Notes: generated by a model not told the origin, from the sequence alone. A DNA stretch of 64,000 nt from Misgurnus anguillicaudatus (GCF_027580225.2 NC_073361.2:23640001-23704000), one strand, 5' to 3'. Positions 1-11,784 are shown, counted from the first letter of the stretch. Numbers and translations are program-made.

Positions 1-256
1 TGAACACCGTGCCGAAAGACATTTCAAAACGTCCTGGATTTTAGACTATTTGAACGACAAAGATGCTAAACGGAGCAGTTTTCTGTGCGCATACGTGCAC
101 ACACTGAAGCCCAATGCGCGTTTTAAAAATCACGCAAACACATGATTTCTTTGGGCTTCACAGGAGATATACGCACAATCTTGTAATGCCACAGTCTCTG
201 CTAGTATACTCATAAAAACAGACATTTATAAGTGAGCAGTTGATCAGATGTGTCAG

Positions 257-1071
257 TAGCTACGTTTACATGGACACATTTTGCCTCCATCGGATTAAAA
301 TCCTTCCGATTAATAAATCCTATCATAGCGTTTACATGAACACTTAATAATGTGATTGGATTGATGTGCGTGTTTATATGACACAAGATTTACATCAGAT
401 TTGATCATTTGACATGCGCACATTGCACAAATATAGTTTCACGCTGTTTCAAGATTTGCTTTGTGCCTCAGCTGATTATAAAGCAGCAGCAAAAACACCC
501 ATTCACGTGTGCCCAAAAAGCGTATTTTACTTCACGCAGTGCTGCAGAGACCGTTCGCGAGAGCGAGTCCAAACACACGCATTTGTGGATCAGAGAGTAA
601 ACCATGGACTGACCGGACAACGCTGTCTTGTATCACTTTATGGGGAATTGGAAGGATAATAGGAACAAGATTAACAAGACAAATCACTTCTTGTGACTTC
701 CTTCAACAAAACAAACTCAAATATTTGCGTCACATATCATTACGGCAATTCTACGTCATTGCACGTGTGAATATGCTCAACACTCCCGTCCTGCAGGTGG
801 CGGAAATGCGCCTTTCAGTGGGTTTACCAACCGCCATTAAAAAAAGAAAAGATGGCACATGCGCAGAGCGTCCCAGTTTCAGTTATCCATCCGATCAAGT
901 GTATACATGTCCTTTTGAGCGGATTACAAAAGGTATAAACCACCCCTAACAAGCGGATTAGATTTTTAATCAGATTGTTACTTTTTAGACCGATTGAGGT
1001 GTTTACATGGAGCATTTTTATTCAGATTGATCATTTAAACGGATTACAAATGTCCATGTAAATGCAGCTAG
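257..1071. mobile_element. Non-autonomous DNA transposon with terminal inverted repeats
   Basis: The left end reads TAGCTACGTTTACATGGACA and the right end is its near-exact reverse complement. Related inverted segments (cggatta and tgatcattt motifs) continue inward on both sides. The interior has short open frames of up to 146 codons with no recognisable domain, so they are treated as chance. No clear target-site duplication is visible, so the superfamily is not assigned. Confidence 0.6.
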
Positions 1072-1080
1072 TGTAAAGAT

Positions 1081-2072
1081 CAGTGCTTCTCCGTTCTTAA
1101 AGGGACAGTTCATCTTATAAGAAAAGCTTATGTTTGAGTCGTTATGTAAATCAGACTACAGAAGACAAAAGGAAAATCGCTTTTATAGCTTTAAAAAGAT
1201 CAATTATATTTAATTTATAGAATGAAAACAGTGCTATATTAATTTGATACTGTTTCTCTACCTAATCAATACTGTTAGATCTTACTTTATTTGTAAATTT
1301 GTTCTTTTCTATTTTATATGTTTGTAATTTCTTGATTTGTTCTTATTTAATTTTCCAACATCACTTTTTTGCTTATCTGAAAATTATTCAACTCATGACT
1401 CAAAAACCATAATGCAATTCATTTAACCAGTACTATATTGTAAAATTAAGTCATTTTAAAATACATGTACTGTAGGCATTCAGGTCCACCCTATTCCAAG
1501 GCCAACTTAAAATTGTATGGTCTTGTGACTGAGGGTCAGATTATGGCATAATAAAATTATTGCAGATGTCAAATGGTAAGGGAATGCTACTTGTTACAGC
1601 TTTCCACATGTATTAACCCATTTAATTAAACATGGTTTTGGATAACCTACTAGTCAAATGTTTACATTTTAAATTTACAACCTAAATTGTCCGTCAGACT
1701 TAAATAATTGAAATAATGGTCATAATGTATTTTTTGCATTTGTTATGGTGTGCATTTTGTTTCTGCGCGTGCAGGGGTGTGGGGGGATGTTGGGTTCCTT
1801 CCTCATTTTTTGTCCTTGGCCAATCACATGCCTTAAGAATAAACAAGTTAAGTTACCCCTTATGAGGCCATAATATTTATTCTGGGGGAGTCCCCCACCT
1901 CCCGGCCCCATCAGAGGCCACGTCGCCCCTCGAGCACCCTTTTCACCCCTGACCATTTTCATGCCTGCTAAAAGTAAGTGCATTGTTATGTGGCTCTTAA
2001 AAAAATTATTTGGCGCCTGTTTTTTTCCCCTATAGGAGCCAGTGGCTCCTTAACTGATTTTTTTGGAGCCCT
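1081..2072. other. Gene-free AT-rich sequence
   Basis: No gene is recognised. Around 1,760-1,990 there is a GC-richer patch whose 87-codon minus-strand frame has no known domain. Near 2,000-2,070 a 'ggagccagtggctcc' stretch looks like the edge of a degraded repeat. Confidence 0.4.
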
Positions 2073-2189
2073 GCAACTAAATGAAAAACAAAGATTTTAC
2101 CATCTCACTTGTTTTTTTCGCCTGTTAAAGTGAGAATAATGGACAAGCTCTCATTTACAAAAAAAATAATAAAACAATAAAAGTAAAAA

Positions 2190-2579
2190 GATGTATGAAC
2201 TCGGTGACCAATGTGGCCGCCCTTCTTTTCGATAACAGTCACAAGCCTTCCATTCACGGATTCAGTCAGTTTCTTGATCTGGTCTGAACCAACATTTTGT
2301 GCAGCCACAACCACAGCCTCCCAGACACTGTTCAGAGAGGTGTACCGTTTACCTTCACTGTAAATGTCCTGCTTAAGAAGGGATCAAAAGATCTCAATAG
2401 GGTTTAAGTCAGGTGAAGAAGGGGCCATGTCATTGGTTTTTTATCTTTAGGGCATTTGCTGGCCGGCCGTGCGGTGGAGTGCTTTGGTGTATGTGATGGA
2501 GCGTTGTCTTGCAAAATAATCAGTCTTCTTGAAAGATGCAAACTTTTTCCTGTACCACTGCTTGAAGAAAGTGTCTTCT
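2190..2579 (-). pseudogene. Transposase fragment (Tc1/mariner, left arm)
   Basis: Reading the minus strand across several frames gives the 'QWYRKK..SFKK' region, then 'SPDLNPIE' (containing the third acidic residue of the DDE triad), then a C-terminal part ending 'GGHIGH'. Frameshifts and stops break the frame, so it cannot encode an active enzyme. The same coding region recurs in inverted orientation to the right. Confidence 0.6.
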
Positions 2580-2689
2580 ACATTACAGGCAGGCAGGCAC
2601 AGACAAGTATTATTAAAGATAAGCTTGTTGGACCTTTTTGGGTTGAAAATGGAAATAAAAAACAACTCTCAGACCTACTGCCAATTTTT

Positions 2690-3067
2690 AGAAGACACTT
2701 TCTTCAAGCAGTGGTACAGGAAAAAATCTGCATCTTTCAAGAAGACTTTTTTTATGCAAGACAACGCTTCATCACATGCATCAAAGTACTCCACTGCATG
2801 GCTGGCAAGTAAAGGCCTTAGAGATGAAAAACTAATGACATGGCCCCTTCTTCACCTGACTTAAACCCTATTGAGAACTTTTGATCCCTTCTTAAGCAGG
2901 ACATTTACAGTTAAGGTAAACCGTACACCTCTCTGAACAGTGTCTGGGAGGCTGTGGTTGTGGCTTCACAAAATGTTGGTTCAGACCAGATCAAGAAACT
3001 GACTGAATCCATGAATGGAAGGCTTGGGATTGTTATCGAAAAGAAGGGTGGCTATATTGGTCACTGA
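2690..3067 (+). pseudogene. Transposase fragment (Tc1/mariner, right arm)
   Basis: The plus strand carries the counterpart of the left arm: 'EDTFFKQWYRKK', then 'MQDNASSHASK' with the second catalytic Asp, then a frame-shifted version of 'SPDLNPIEN', and a C-terminal tail ending in TGA. It is a decayed copy. Similarity to the left arm is high enough to form a long hairpin. Confidence 0.6.
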
Positions 3068-3275
3068 GTTTATATATTTTTTTTATTGTTTTATTAATTT
3101 TTTTTTGTAAATGTAGTTTGTTTATTATTCTCACTTTAACAGGTGAAAAAAAACAAGTGAGATGGTAAATCTTTGTTGTTCATTTAGTTGCCTAATAATT
3201 CTGCACACTAATAGTTGCCTAATAATGATGTACATAGAAATATTATCTTAAGACGGGCAAAATTTCACTTGCTAG

Positions 3276-3608
3276 TTAAAGGGAGCCTTCACCCATTTGC
3301 ATTAATCTTTGTATAGTTAGAACCCTAGTCATGTTTTTGAATGGTCGTGCATAATTTCCTCAGTTGCTGCTGAAACAGGAGAAATATATATTTCAGTGTT
3401 GCACTTCCTTCTTTCAATGATGTAAAAATCATCATTTTGCATCATTGAAAGAAGGAAGTCCAATATCTTTGGTGAGCGGGTGAGACTACAAACAGCCCTT
3501 TTCTCAGTCAAATTGGCACCAAATTCGAAATGTATGTTACATTTCGACTACAAATATGAGACACTTTCAATGAAGATTAATGTTTCTATGGGTGAAATGC
3601 TCCTTTAA
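3276..3608. mobile_element. TTAA-flanked MITE with internal hairpin
   Basis: It begins TTAAAGGGAGCCTTCACCC and ends with an imperfect inverted match (GGGTGAAATGCTCCTTTAA). TTAA at both ends is typical of piggyBac-type insertion. Inside, 3,403-3,422 and 3,440-3,459 form a perfect 20-bp stem with a 17-nt loop. A related terminus appears alone at about 10,445-10,480. Confidence 0.6.
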
Positions 3609-3722
3609 ATGTTCCGGTTTGAGGGTTTGTTAACATTTTGAATTGACCAAGAGCACTGTAGTTGTACAATAACAAAAGTAATCCTCAAAAATACAACTTG
3701 CCTAATAATTCTGCACTCCCTG

Positions 3723-4008
3723 TATAGGGCTTATTCGCAAACACTGGAAGTAGCTAACCGCGGCCATCTTGTTGACATGACATCTGTCCTGCCCCTAGCC
3801 GCACGTAGATTTGAGTTGAGGGGAGCAGTAGCCTAAATGGCATCATCTCGTCAGTATTAAGAGAAGATAAGCTTGATTGGTGTGGAACCATATCAAATAG
3901 ACCCAATAGCCTTAAGTAAAGATCCGTCCTTATTGCCAGGCGTAACTTATCTGGATATTTATAACTATATCGTTCATACAGTATCCGCATACATCATACA
4001 AGCACTGA
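3723..4008. other. Gene-free spacer
   Basis: No gene, RNA or clear repeat recognised. Short open frames on both strands show no domain. Confidence 0.3.
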
Positions 4009-4440
4009 AGGGCCGTTCACATTATAACGATAACTATATTATCGTCCACATCACCAAACAATACGTTTATGCTAATTCGCTCAAGGCACTTGCGCAAATC
4101 ACTTGCCTTTAATATTGCTTGTATGTCCTCAACACGCTGCATTTCGCGTAACTCTAAACAGTGAATATAATAGTTTGTGTAATCTCTTACCTTTTGGCAT
4201 AACAGTTAGTTAATGTAATAGATTAAAAAACATTACGTCAATTTTCACAGCAACTGCAGGTAATCTTATGTTATAGACCTCAATGAGCTTCACTGTCATT
4301 TTAAGTGCTCGTGCAGTTGAAGTTCAATTCATTGTATCTGCATCGTTATAGTTTTGGTGGGAGCTCCGCTATTCTCTTTAATATAAAACGATTTTCAAAA
4401 CTATATTTTTTATAGTTATCGTTATAATGTGAACGGCCCT
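4009..4440. mobile_element. MITE with AGGGCCGTTCACATTATAAC termini
   Basis: The left end AGGGCCGTTCACATTATAAC is mirrored exactly at the right end, and the inverted match continues for about 30 bp. The element is 432 bp and has no coding capacity. No convincing target-site duplication was found. Confidence 0.7.
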
Positions 4441-4967
4441 TAATTCCCTACCTAGTATCAATGCCAGACCTATGTTCATAAAGTTATTAATCCTAATTTA
4501 ATAACTGTCTCAATTTATGGCAGCTTAATTGAAAGAGCAGTTTCAGCCACTGCTTACAGCTAACGTTAACTATATGTGATCAAATTATGGGGACAGACTT
4601 TGCTGTGAGTCATATATCACTAACGTTACCTGTGGTAAAATGATGGGGACAGACTTTGCTGTTGGGAGTCTCTTCTTATCTGGTTCAACTCCTCTGTCTC
4701 CTTCCTTTCATGTTTTCTGACAGTCGGTATCGCATAAAAACTAATTCCGGGGGTTCTTTTTGCTGTTGTTAGAACAGCCGTGTATTACACCACACACCAT
4801 CGCGCGGTTTAAAAAAATTACATCGATAATACCATGCATAATACCCACGCTGCCTCGCTTGTCAATTGACAGACTGACAGTTCTATGTCAACAATATGGC
4901 CGCCGCGAACATTGATGACGTAGATCGAATAACTCCTATACAAGTTCATTTAACAAACGTTTTTTTT
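4441..4967. other. Gene-free sequence with a small direct duplication
   Basis: The phrase 'atggggacagactttgctgt' occurs twice, near 4,587 and 4,644, within otherwise unique AT-rich DNA. No gene recognised. Confidence 0.35.
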
Positions 4968-5127
4968 ATGTTTCTGTAAAGCTCAGAGGTAGAGCATTGC
5001 ATTAGCAATGCAAAAGGTCATGGGTTCGAAACTGTAAGAACACATACTGAAAAAATACATAATACCTTGTAATGCACTGTAAGTCGCTTAAGATAATAGC
5101 GTTTGCCGAATGCGTCAATGTAATGTT
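4968..5127 (+). repeat. tRNA-derived SINE
   Basis: A degraded pol III box A (gctcagaggtagag) and a box B (gggttcgaa) are followed by the teleost SINE tail 'cactgtaagtcgctt..gataa.agcgt.tgcc.aatg'. The tRNA part has lost a base near box A and cannot fold as a normal tRNA, so it is not called as a tRNA gene. Two more copies of the family lie at 35,508-35,673 (minus) and 61,559-61,712 (plus). Confidence 0.75.
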
Positions 5128-5184
5128 ATAATCAATTATACCACATGGCTGTTGAATGCTTCTGATTAACAAATGTTTCACAGG

Positions 5185-6267
5185 TAGGGGTGGCACGGTT
5201 CACAATACCCTCGGTTCGGTTCGTATCACGGTTCTATGGTCACGGTTCTCGGTTCAGTACGGTTCTTGTTGTTATTTTTTTTAACACTCCAGAAATGTAT
5301 TATCTTATTCATGTATTAATTATCCATAATTTAGGATACAGTATAAAAAAAGTTATATCATGTAATCATGCACAAACTGAATTTGACTTTAAGCACATTA
5401 ATGGGAACATCCCTGAGGAAAGCCAGGCGAGATTTTGACACAGCGAGAGGAAGACATTGATGATTTCAACATGCTTTTCATTTATTTGGCAAAAAGAGAA
5501 TGTGTATTGCCATCTACATGAACTTTGTCTGCATTTTTAGCACACAAAGATAACTTGCATTTATCAAAATGCCAACTTCAGTGTAGCTTTAAGATTTATC
5601 ACTGAGAGGCTGCTTAAATACTGCAGAGAGAATATGTGAACGAGAGAGAAACATAACTTTTACACCTGTAATATTTAAATCCGTCTCTTTTGTCCACTTT
5701 TGACTATTTCTGTCCTGATTACTTTAAGGGGCAGTTTATGAAATAAGATCGCACAACTTTCACACGCTAGCAAAATGAAACTACGCGGAAATCAGCCGCT
5801 TTCGTTTTATCAACGAAAGGCTAAAAATAGCGCTGAATACAAAACGACGTAAAACAGTGTTCATTACCTCAGATTAGATAAATGGTCGGAGAGAAGGTTG
5901 TCGCGCGTGTGGCTGTATCTATTGTTTTATTTCCGCTGTCATCATAGGTAACATGAAACAAAAAATGTTTCCACACACCAAACTTATACGACGCTGGGGT
6001 ATCCTCCAACTGCGGGCAGACTTCTTTTTCTCTCCCTCTTGCCATTTCTACACGTAACATGACCGGCAGCACTCACTCTCCACACCAGTCACCTCTTCTT
6101 TCGCGCCATTCGCGAAAGGGGAACACGCTATCTGAGGTCACATACAGGGCACGAGGCTACATACATTGCGCATGCCATGAACTGTTGAACCGTACGACAC
6201 ACGCGCTCCGAACCGAGACAAGCGAACCGAACGGTTCGGATTTTTTCCATGAACCGTGCCACCCCTA
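5185..6267. mobile_element. hAT-type non-autonomous transposon with 8-bp duplication
   Basis: Terminal inverted repeats TAGGGGTGGCACGGTTCA (left) and the complementary right end enclose 1,083 bp. The 8-bp target duplication TTCACAGG is exact at 5,177-5,184 and 6,268-6,275, the length expected for hAT transposases. The interior has no transposase frame, only short open frames, so movement would need enzyme supplied in trans. Confidence 0.85.
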
Positions 6268-6275
6268 TTCACAGG

Positions 6276-6679
6276 TATGCATTATTTTTCGATAAATGCA
6301 CACCTGACCTGTCAAATGTAACCACCCAAGCAATGTCTTTTGTAACCGTGGTATAAGAGGAATAATTGACTCTGATCCTTTGAGTTATTTAAAAATAATG
6401 CACACTCAGCTTCGTGACGTGCCGCATTACCACCTTGAGTGTGCATTATTTTGAATAATCCAGCTGCCCGTCATCAATTATTTCTTACGTATGCAACCAT
6501 TATTTCTGTTTCTGATCGGCTTTTACAATTAGTAGGAAAGGCTAATCTAATGATTTGAGCAGTCGATCAAATATTTGTGACAGGAAAAATCTGGCACAAC
6601 ATTCATTCATTCCTGGACAGGGTTTGGATTAATCCAGTTATATTAGGATATTATATTAGGCCTTAGTTATATTAGGATT
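6276..6679. other. Gene-free sequence
   Basis: A small inverted pair 'aaaataatgcacactca' and 'tgagtgtgcattattttg' lies around 6,391-6,455 and could be the tip of another short palindromic repeat. Nothing else is recognised. Confidence 0.35.
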
Positions 6680-6881
6680 AGAGCTGGGCATAGATTAATC
6701 TAGATTAATCTCATACAAAATAAAAGTAATTTTTTGCAAAATATATGAGTTTGTGTTGTGTGTAAATATGTATACGTAAACACACACACATACATATATG
6801 TACATTTAAGAAATGTTTTATTTATATATAATTTTTTTATTTATATATAATATAGAATATATAAAAATATAAATAAATATA

Positions 6882-8504
6882 CAGTCTTGTTCAAAATAAT
6901 AGCAGTACAATGTGACTAACCAGAATAATCAAAGTTTTTAGTATATTTTTTATTGCTACGTGGCAAACAAGTTACCAGTAGGTTCAGTAGATTCTCAGAA
7001 AACAAACAAGACCCAGCATTCATGATATGCACGCTCTTAAGGCTGTGCAATTGGGCAATTAGTTGAATTAGTTGAAAGGGGTGTGTTCAAAAAAATAGCA
7101 GTGTCTACCTTTGACTGTACAAACTCAAAACTATTTTGTACAAACATTTTTTTTCTGGGATTTAGCAATCCTGTGAATCACTAAACTAATATTTAGTTGT
7201 ATGACCACAGTTTTTTAAACTGCTTGACATCTGTGTGGCATGGAGTCAACCATCTTGTGGCACCTCTAAGCTGTTTTTCCACTCCATGATTCTTTAACAA
7301 CATTCCACAATTCATTCACATTTCTTGGTTTTGCTTCAGAAACAACATTTTTGATATAACCCCACAAGTTCTCAATTGGATGAAGGTCAGGAGATTGGGC
7401 TGGCCATTCCATAACATTAATTTTGTTGGTGTGGAACCAAGACTTTGCCCGTTTACTAGTGTGTTTTGGGTCATTGTCTTGTTGAAACAACCATTTCAAG
7501 GGCATGTCCTCTTCAGCATAGGGCAACATGACCTCTTCAAGTATTTTAACATATGCAAACTGATCCATGATCCCTGGTATGCGATAAAAAGGCCCAACAC
7601 CATAGTAGGAGAAACATGCCCATATCATGATGCTTGCACCTCCATGCTTCACTGTGTACTGTGGCTTGAATTCAGAGTTTGGGGGTCGTCTCACAAACTG
7701 CCTGTGGCACTTGGACCCAAAAAGAACAATTTTACTCGCATCAGTCCACAAAATGTTCCTCCATTTCTCTTTAGGCCAGTTGATGTGTTCTTTGGCAAAT
7801 TGTAACCTCTTCTGCACATGCCTTTTTTTTAACAGAGGGACTTTGCGGGGGATTCTTGAAAATAGATTAGCTTCACACAGACGTCTTCTAACTGTCACAG
7901 TACTTACAGGTAACTCCAGACTGTCTTTGATCATCCTGGAGGTGATCATTGGCTGAGCCTTTGCCATTCTGGTTATTCTTCTATCCATTTTGATGGTTGT
8001 CTTCCGTTTCCTTCCACGTCTTTTTGGTTTTGCTCTTCATTTTAAGGCATTGGAGATCATTTTAGAACAGCCTATCATTTTTTGCACCTCTTTATAGGTT
8101 TTCCCCTCTCCAATCAACTTTTTAATCAAAGTACGCTGTTCTTCTGAACAATGTCTTGAACGACCCATTTTCCTCAGCTTTCAAATGCATGTTCAACAAG
8201 TGTTGGCTTCATCCTTAAATAGGGGCCACCTGATTCACACCTGTTTCTTCACAAAATTGTTGACCTCAGTTATTGAATGCCACACTGCTATTTTTTTGAA
8301 CACACCCCTTTCAACTAATTCAACTACTTGCCCAATTGCACAGCCTTAAGAGCGTGCATATCATGAATGCTGGGTCTCATTTGTTTTCTGAGAATCTACT
8401 GAACCTACTTGTAACTTGTTTGCCACGTAGCAATAAAAAATATACTAAAAACCTTGATTATTCTGGTTAGTCACATTGTACTGCTATTATTTTGAACAAG
8501 ACTG
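6882..8504 (-). mobile_element. Nearly intact Tc1-like transposon
   Basis: The 1,623-bp element begins CAGTCTTGTTCAAAATAATA and ends with its complement. It is bounded by TA at 6,880-6,881 and 8,505-8,506, the Tc1/mariner target duplication. The inverted repeats are 223 bp (6,882-7,104 and 8,282-8,504) and differ at only about 5 positions by eye. The single minus-strand gene between them is a full-length Tc1 transposase with one nonsense codon. Arm similarity indicates a fairly recent insertion. Confidence 0.9.
7266..8168 (-). pseudogene. Tc1-family transposase with one in-frame stop
   Basis: A DNA-cutting and joining enzyme of the Tc1/mariner superfamily. Reading from ATG at 8,168 gives a 300-codon frame interrupted only by TGA at 8,037-8,039 (codon 44), in the N-terminal DNA-binding region. 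Downstream come a basic 'RGRKRK' stretch and the catalytic core: 'WTDAS' (first Asp), 'QQDNDPKH' (second Asp) and 'HPIENLW' (Glu), with 34 residues between the second Asp and the Glu, so the DD34E signature is complete. The downstream ATG at 7,988 leaves a 240-residue frame lacking part of the DNA-binding domain. One base change separates this copy from an open frame; as it stands it is non-functional or truncated. Confidence 0.9.
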
Positions 8505-8766
8505 TATATACACATGTAAATGTTTCTTAAATACATACATGAATGTGTGTGTATTTATTTAAACATAATTATTACACACAGCACAAACTCATATATTATG
8601 CAAAAAATAACTTTTATTTTGCATGTGATTAATCTAGATTAATCTATGCCCAGCTCTAATTAGGATATTAGTAGTTTTTTTTACAAACATACCTTACAAA
8701 AACCAGTACTGGGGTGAATCTTAAGACAAAACATGTTAAAATATATCAGTGCAAGATGTTTTTAAA

Positions 8767-8925
8767 TTAAAGGTATTGCGGAGGATTTTCTTTTTCCGGG
8801 TGGATAATCAAGACTATTGGTCCTCCTAGTTGTCAATCAGGAGTGTTTCGCAATTGCATTTTTTTAAAAAGTGAAGAAGTCGGTTCTTTTCAAAAATTTT
8901 AGAAAATCCTCCGCTACACCTTTAA
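8767..8925. mobile_element. Short TTAA-flanked MITE
   Basis: The 159-bp element starts TTAAAGGTATTGCGGAGGAT and ends with the near complement (ATCCTCCGCTACACCTTTAA). TTAA at each end suggests a piggyBac-type target. No coding capacity. Confidence 0.7.
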
Positions 8926-9461
8926 GGCAGCTCAAACATGCATTTTAGTCTGGGACTTATTTGGTCTGGGACTATTCTGGATAGGCCCTGTCTGGGAAAC
9001 TGTGTATTTATACATGTCAAAGACAATTAAAAAACAAGCATAAGTACTAAAGTAAACGATAACAAACATATCATCATTAGTAAACGCCAACCCCATTCTC
9101 TTCTATTGTTACAGTTGTACAAATGACAGCGCATCATTTTATATAATTCTATACCAGTTTGTTTTTACAAACTATATCAGCACGCTGATATAAAGCCAAA
9201 TCACACAACTACTAGAGCAATATTAAACATTAGTTTGACTAACTGCTTGCCTGTTAGTGCCAAACTGCTTGCTTCTGCTATGGATTCCTGATACGGAAGA
9301 GTTTTTATTGCATGTGACAAGAAAGAGGGAAGAGCGTGACACAAAAAAATTACATACTATGCTGTATGCACTTGTTTATCCTAGTACTTTCGCACTTGTT
9401 TTAAGTGTCTGACATGAATTTACACACAAACCCTGTTTTCACAGACAAGACTTAAGGCTAG
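8926..9461. other. Gene-free sequence
   Basis: AT-rich DNA with no recognisable gene, RNA or clear repeat boundary. Confidence 0.35.
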
Positions 9462-9469
9462 TCCTAGAC

Positions 9470-9961
9470 CAGTGTTTCCCAACCCTCCCAGAAAGTTTTA
9501 GATGTCTCCTCATTTAACACACCTGATTTAACTCATCAGCTTGTTAGGGGCACATGTTTACCATTTTAGGAGGCTGATGAGTCGAATCAGGTAAAACCAT
9601 CCAAAATGTTCATCTTGTCAAAATCCATTGTCCATTAAACATATCCTTTTAGACTGTATTACATTTACCCCTGTGAGAAATCGTTTTTACTCTGTTGATA
9701 GTTTTGAAAAGGTTTTTAATCAAGTGAGCCCAAGCATGGTTTTAAGATTTTTAGAGGAAATAAATTTGAAACATCTATTTTAAACTTCCTTTGATTTAAT
9801 TATACTGTATTCTCGCCATGAATATAGCCTTTGAAGCTGGTATGCCGTTAAAAAAGAAAGAAAGAAAGAAAGAAAAGAAAGTCGAATCAGGTGTTTTAAA
9901 TAAGGAGACATCTAAAACTTTCTGGGAGGGAGTGCCCGAGGACCAGGGTTGGGAAACACTG
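9470..9961. mobile_element. hAT-type MITE with exact 8-bp duplication
   Basis: Termini CAGTGTTTCCCAACCCTCC and the mirrored right end enclose 492 bp. The target duplication TCCTAGAC is exact at 9,462-9,469 and 9,962-9,969. Longer inverted matches ('agttttagatgtctcc' and its complement) lie inside. An imperfect GAAA microsatellite at about 9,855-9,882 lies in the interior. Confidence 0.85.
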
Positions 9962-9969
9962 TCCTAGAC

Positions 9970-10897
9970 AGTCTGCTCTGGTGGCTGCATTATCCAATCG
10001 CAAATATGTAATTGTACGGCTTCAAGCCTCCATTACTAATTTTAAAATGACCAGTGGCAAATGATAGAAATGGTAAAGCAGTTCACGGGATGGTACTGGT
10101 GGAATATCTCTGGCGGTTGGAAAAGACTCTCAGCCAGTCAGATTCGAGAAACAGAATAAACATTTTCTATAAAAAGCTATAATCACACTTTTACTCAAGC
10201 TATATTGTGTTATTAAATGATCTATTCTGCATTTCACAAAAAGTCGAACCTGGTTGCAATTATTTACACATTTTAATCATTGTCCACTGAAGCTTAAAGC
10301 TATTATTCATGTCTGTATTTATAATGTTCACATCCAGTGTAGGCCGTCTCAATCTGATGTTCCAGCTGTGATGCCTTCATTGCAGACACCTTAAAGTATG
10401 TTCCACATCGAGGAACAAGGGTAAGTCATATTCTGACTACACAAAGCTTAATGCAAATGGGTGAAGTGTCCCTTTAATGGCGCACTCCGATTATTAGCAT
10501 CAGTTTTAAGAAGGTTGTGGTCATGACAGTGTTGCCTTCTAAATCAGATTCTTTTTTGTCCACAAATCAAGTAACTTTTAATAAATGAGTAAAAAATGAA
10601 CAAATAAAAGAGTAAACTATTGCCCCGCCTAAGACTATCTCTTTAACCAAGCATTTACCTAATTCATCTCCTATACATACTTATGCCGCATCTATTATAC
10701 TGTATGAATGCCTTTAACACTACATGTGATGGGCCTCTTTACTAATTGCACCTTGTTTCTGTTTCCCTGTCTCGCCCTCGTTCACCGAGGAAATCTGAGA
10801 CGGACAGGTCCAATTCCAATTTGGAGGGATGCTCATCCCACCATTCATCCGCTTGATGCCCATCCTCATGCTGCTAAATTGATGACTGCTCACATAT
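9970..10897. other. Gene-free sequence with an isolated MITE end
   Basis: No gene recognised. At about 10,445-10,480, 'aatgcaaatgggtgaagtgtccctttaa' split over the line matches the outer end of the TTAA-flanked element at 3,276-3,608, so this is probably a truncated or divergent copy. Confidence 0.4.
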
Positions 10898-11662
10898 ACT
10901 CACCGGCCACTTTATTAGGTACAGCTTACTAGTACTGGGTTGGACCCCCTTTTGCCTTCAGAACTGCCTTAATCCTTCGTGGCATAGATTCAACAAGGTA
11001 CTGGAAAAATTCCTCAGAGGTTTTGGTCCATATTCACATGATACCATCATGCAGTTGCTGTAGATACGTTGGCTACACATCCATGAAGCGAATCTCCAGT
11101 TCCACCACATCCCAAAGGTGCTCTATTGGGTTGAGATCTGGTGACTGTGGAGGCCATTTAAGTACAGTTGAACTCACTGTCATGTTCAAGAAACCAGTCT
11201 GAGATTATTTATTCTGCCGGAAGTAGACATCCGAAGATGGGTACATGGTGGTCATAAAGGGATGTACATGGTCAGAATCAATGCTCAGGTAGGCTGTGGC
11301 ATTGACACGATGCTCAATTGGTACTAATGGGCCCAAAGCGTGCCAAGAGAATATCCCCCACACCATTACACCAGCACCAGCAGCTTGAACATTGATACAA
11401 GGCAGGATGGATCCACATTCTCATGTTGTTGACGCCAAATTCTGATCCTACCATCAGAATGTCGGCGCAGAAATCGAGACTCATCAGAGCAGGAAACGTT
11501 TTTCCAATCTTCTTTTGTCCAATTTTGGTGAGCTTGTGCGAATTGTAGCCTCGTTTTCCTATTCTTTACTGTTAGGAGTGACACCCGGTGTTGTCTTCTG
11601 CTGCTGTAGCCCATCCACCTCAAGGTTCGGCGTGTTGTGGGTTTAGAGATGCTCTTCTGCAT
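10898..11662 (-). mobile_element. Truncated, decayed Tc1-like transposon
   Basis: The left end, 'tcaccggccactttattagg', is a widespread fish Tc1-like terminus. The minus strand of 11,366-11,662 keeps a transposase fragment with 'WTKEDWKNVSCSDESRF', which contains the first catalytic Asp. Stops and frameshifts elsewhere remove the rest. No matching right terminal repeat is present; the element ends near a TA microsatellite, suggesting truncation. Confidence 0.7.
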
Positions 11663-11713
11663 ACCTCACATTTTTATTTTGCTTTTACCTCCATTGTACC
11701 GAACTGTGACGCC

Positions 11714-11716
<3 letters not shown>

Positions 11717-11783
<67 letters not shown>
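11717..11783. repeat. (AT)n microsatellite
   Basis: An uninterrupted alternating AT tract of about 67 bp. It lies about 55 bp beyond the broken end of the Tc1-like relic. Length is likely polymorphic. Confidence 0.95.

Positions 11784-11784
<1 letters not shown>

Larger units (their letters stand above)
2073..3722. mobile_element. Degenerate Tc1/mariner-like element in fold-back form
   Basis: Two roughly 500-bp copies lie head to head: 2,073-2,579 on the minus strand and 2,690-3,191 on the plus strand, about 110 bp apart. Each carries the 3' half of a Tc1/mariner-type transposase. The phrase 'gcctaataattctgcac' occurs at about 3,189 and again at about 3,699, just before 'tccctgta', which looks like the outer terminal repeat. 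A separate TTAA-flanked element (3,276-3,608) interrupts the right side. Confidence 0.65.
6680..8657. mobile_element. Palindromic DNA element split by a Tc1 insertion
   Basis: A 31-bp terminal inverted repeat is perfect at 6,680-6,710 (AGAGCTGGGCATAGATTAAT...) and 8,627-8,657. The inner flanks also mirror each other (TA-rich and cacacaca stretches on both sides), so the original element was a short palindromic MITE of about 355 bp. A complete Tc1 transposon sits in its middle at a TA dinucleotide. Confidence 0.75.

Noticed and set aside
257..280. Target-site duplication for the first MITE
   Set aside because: Candidate flanks (gtgtcag and gtgtaaag) do not match well enough to claim a duplication.
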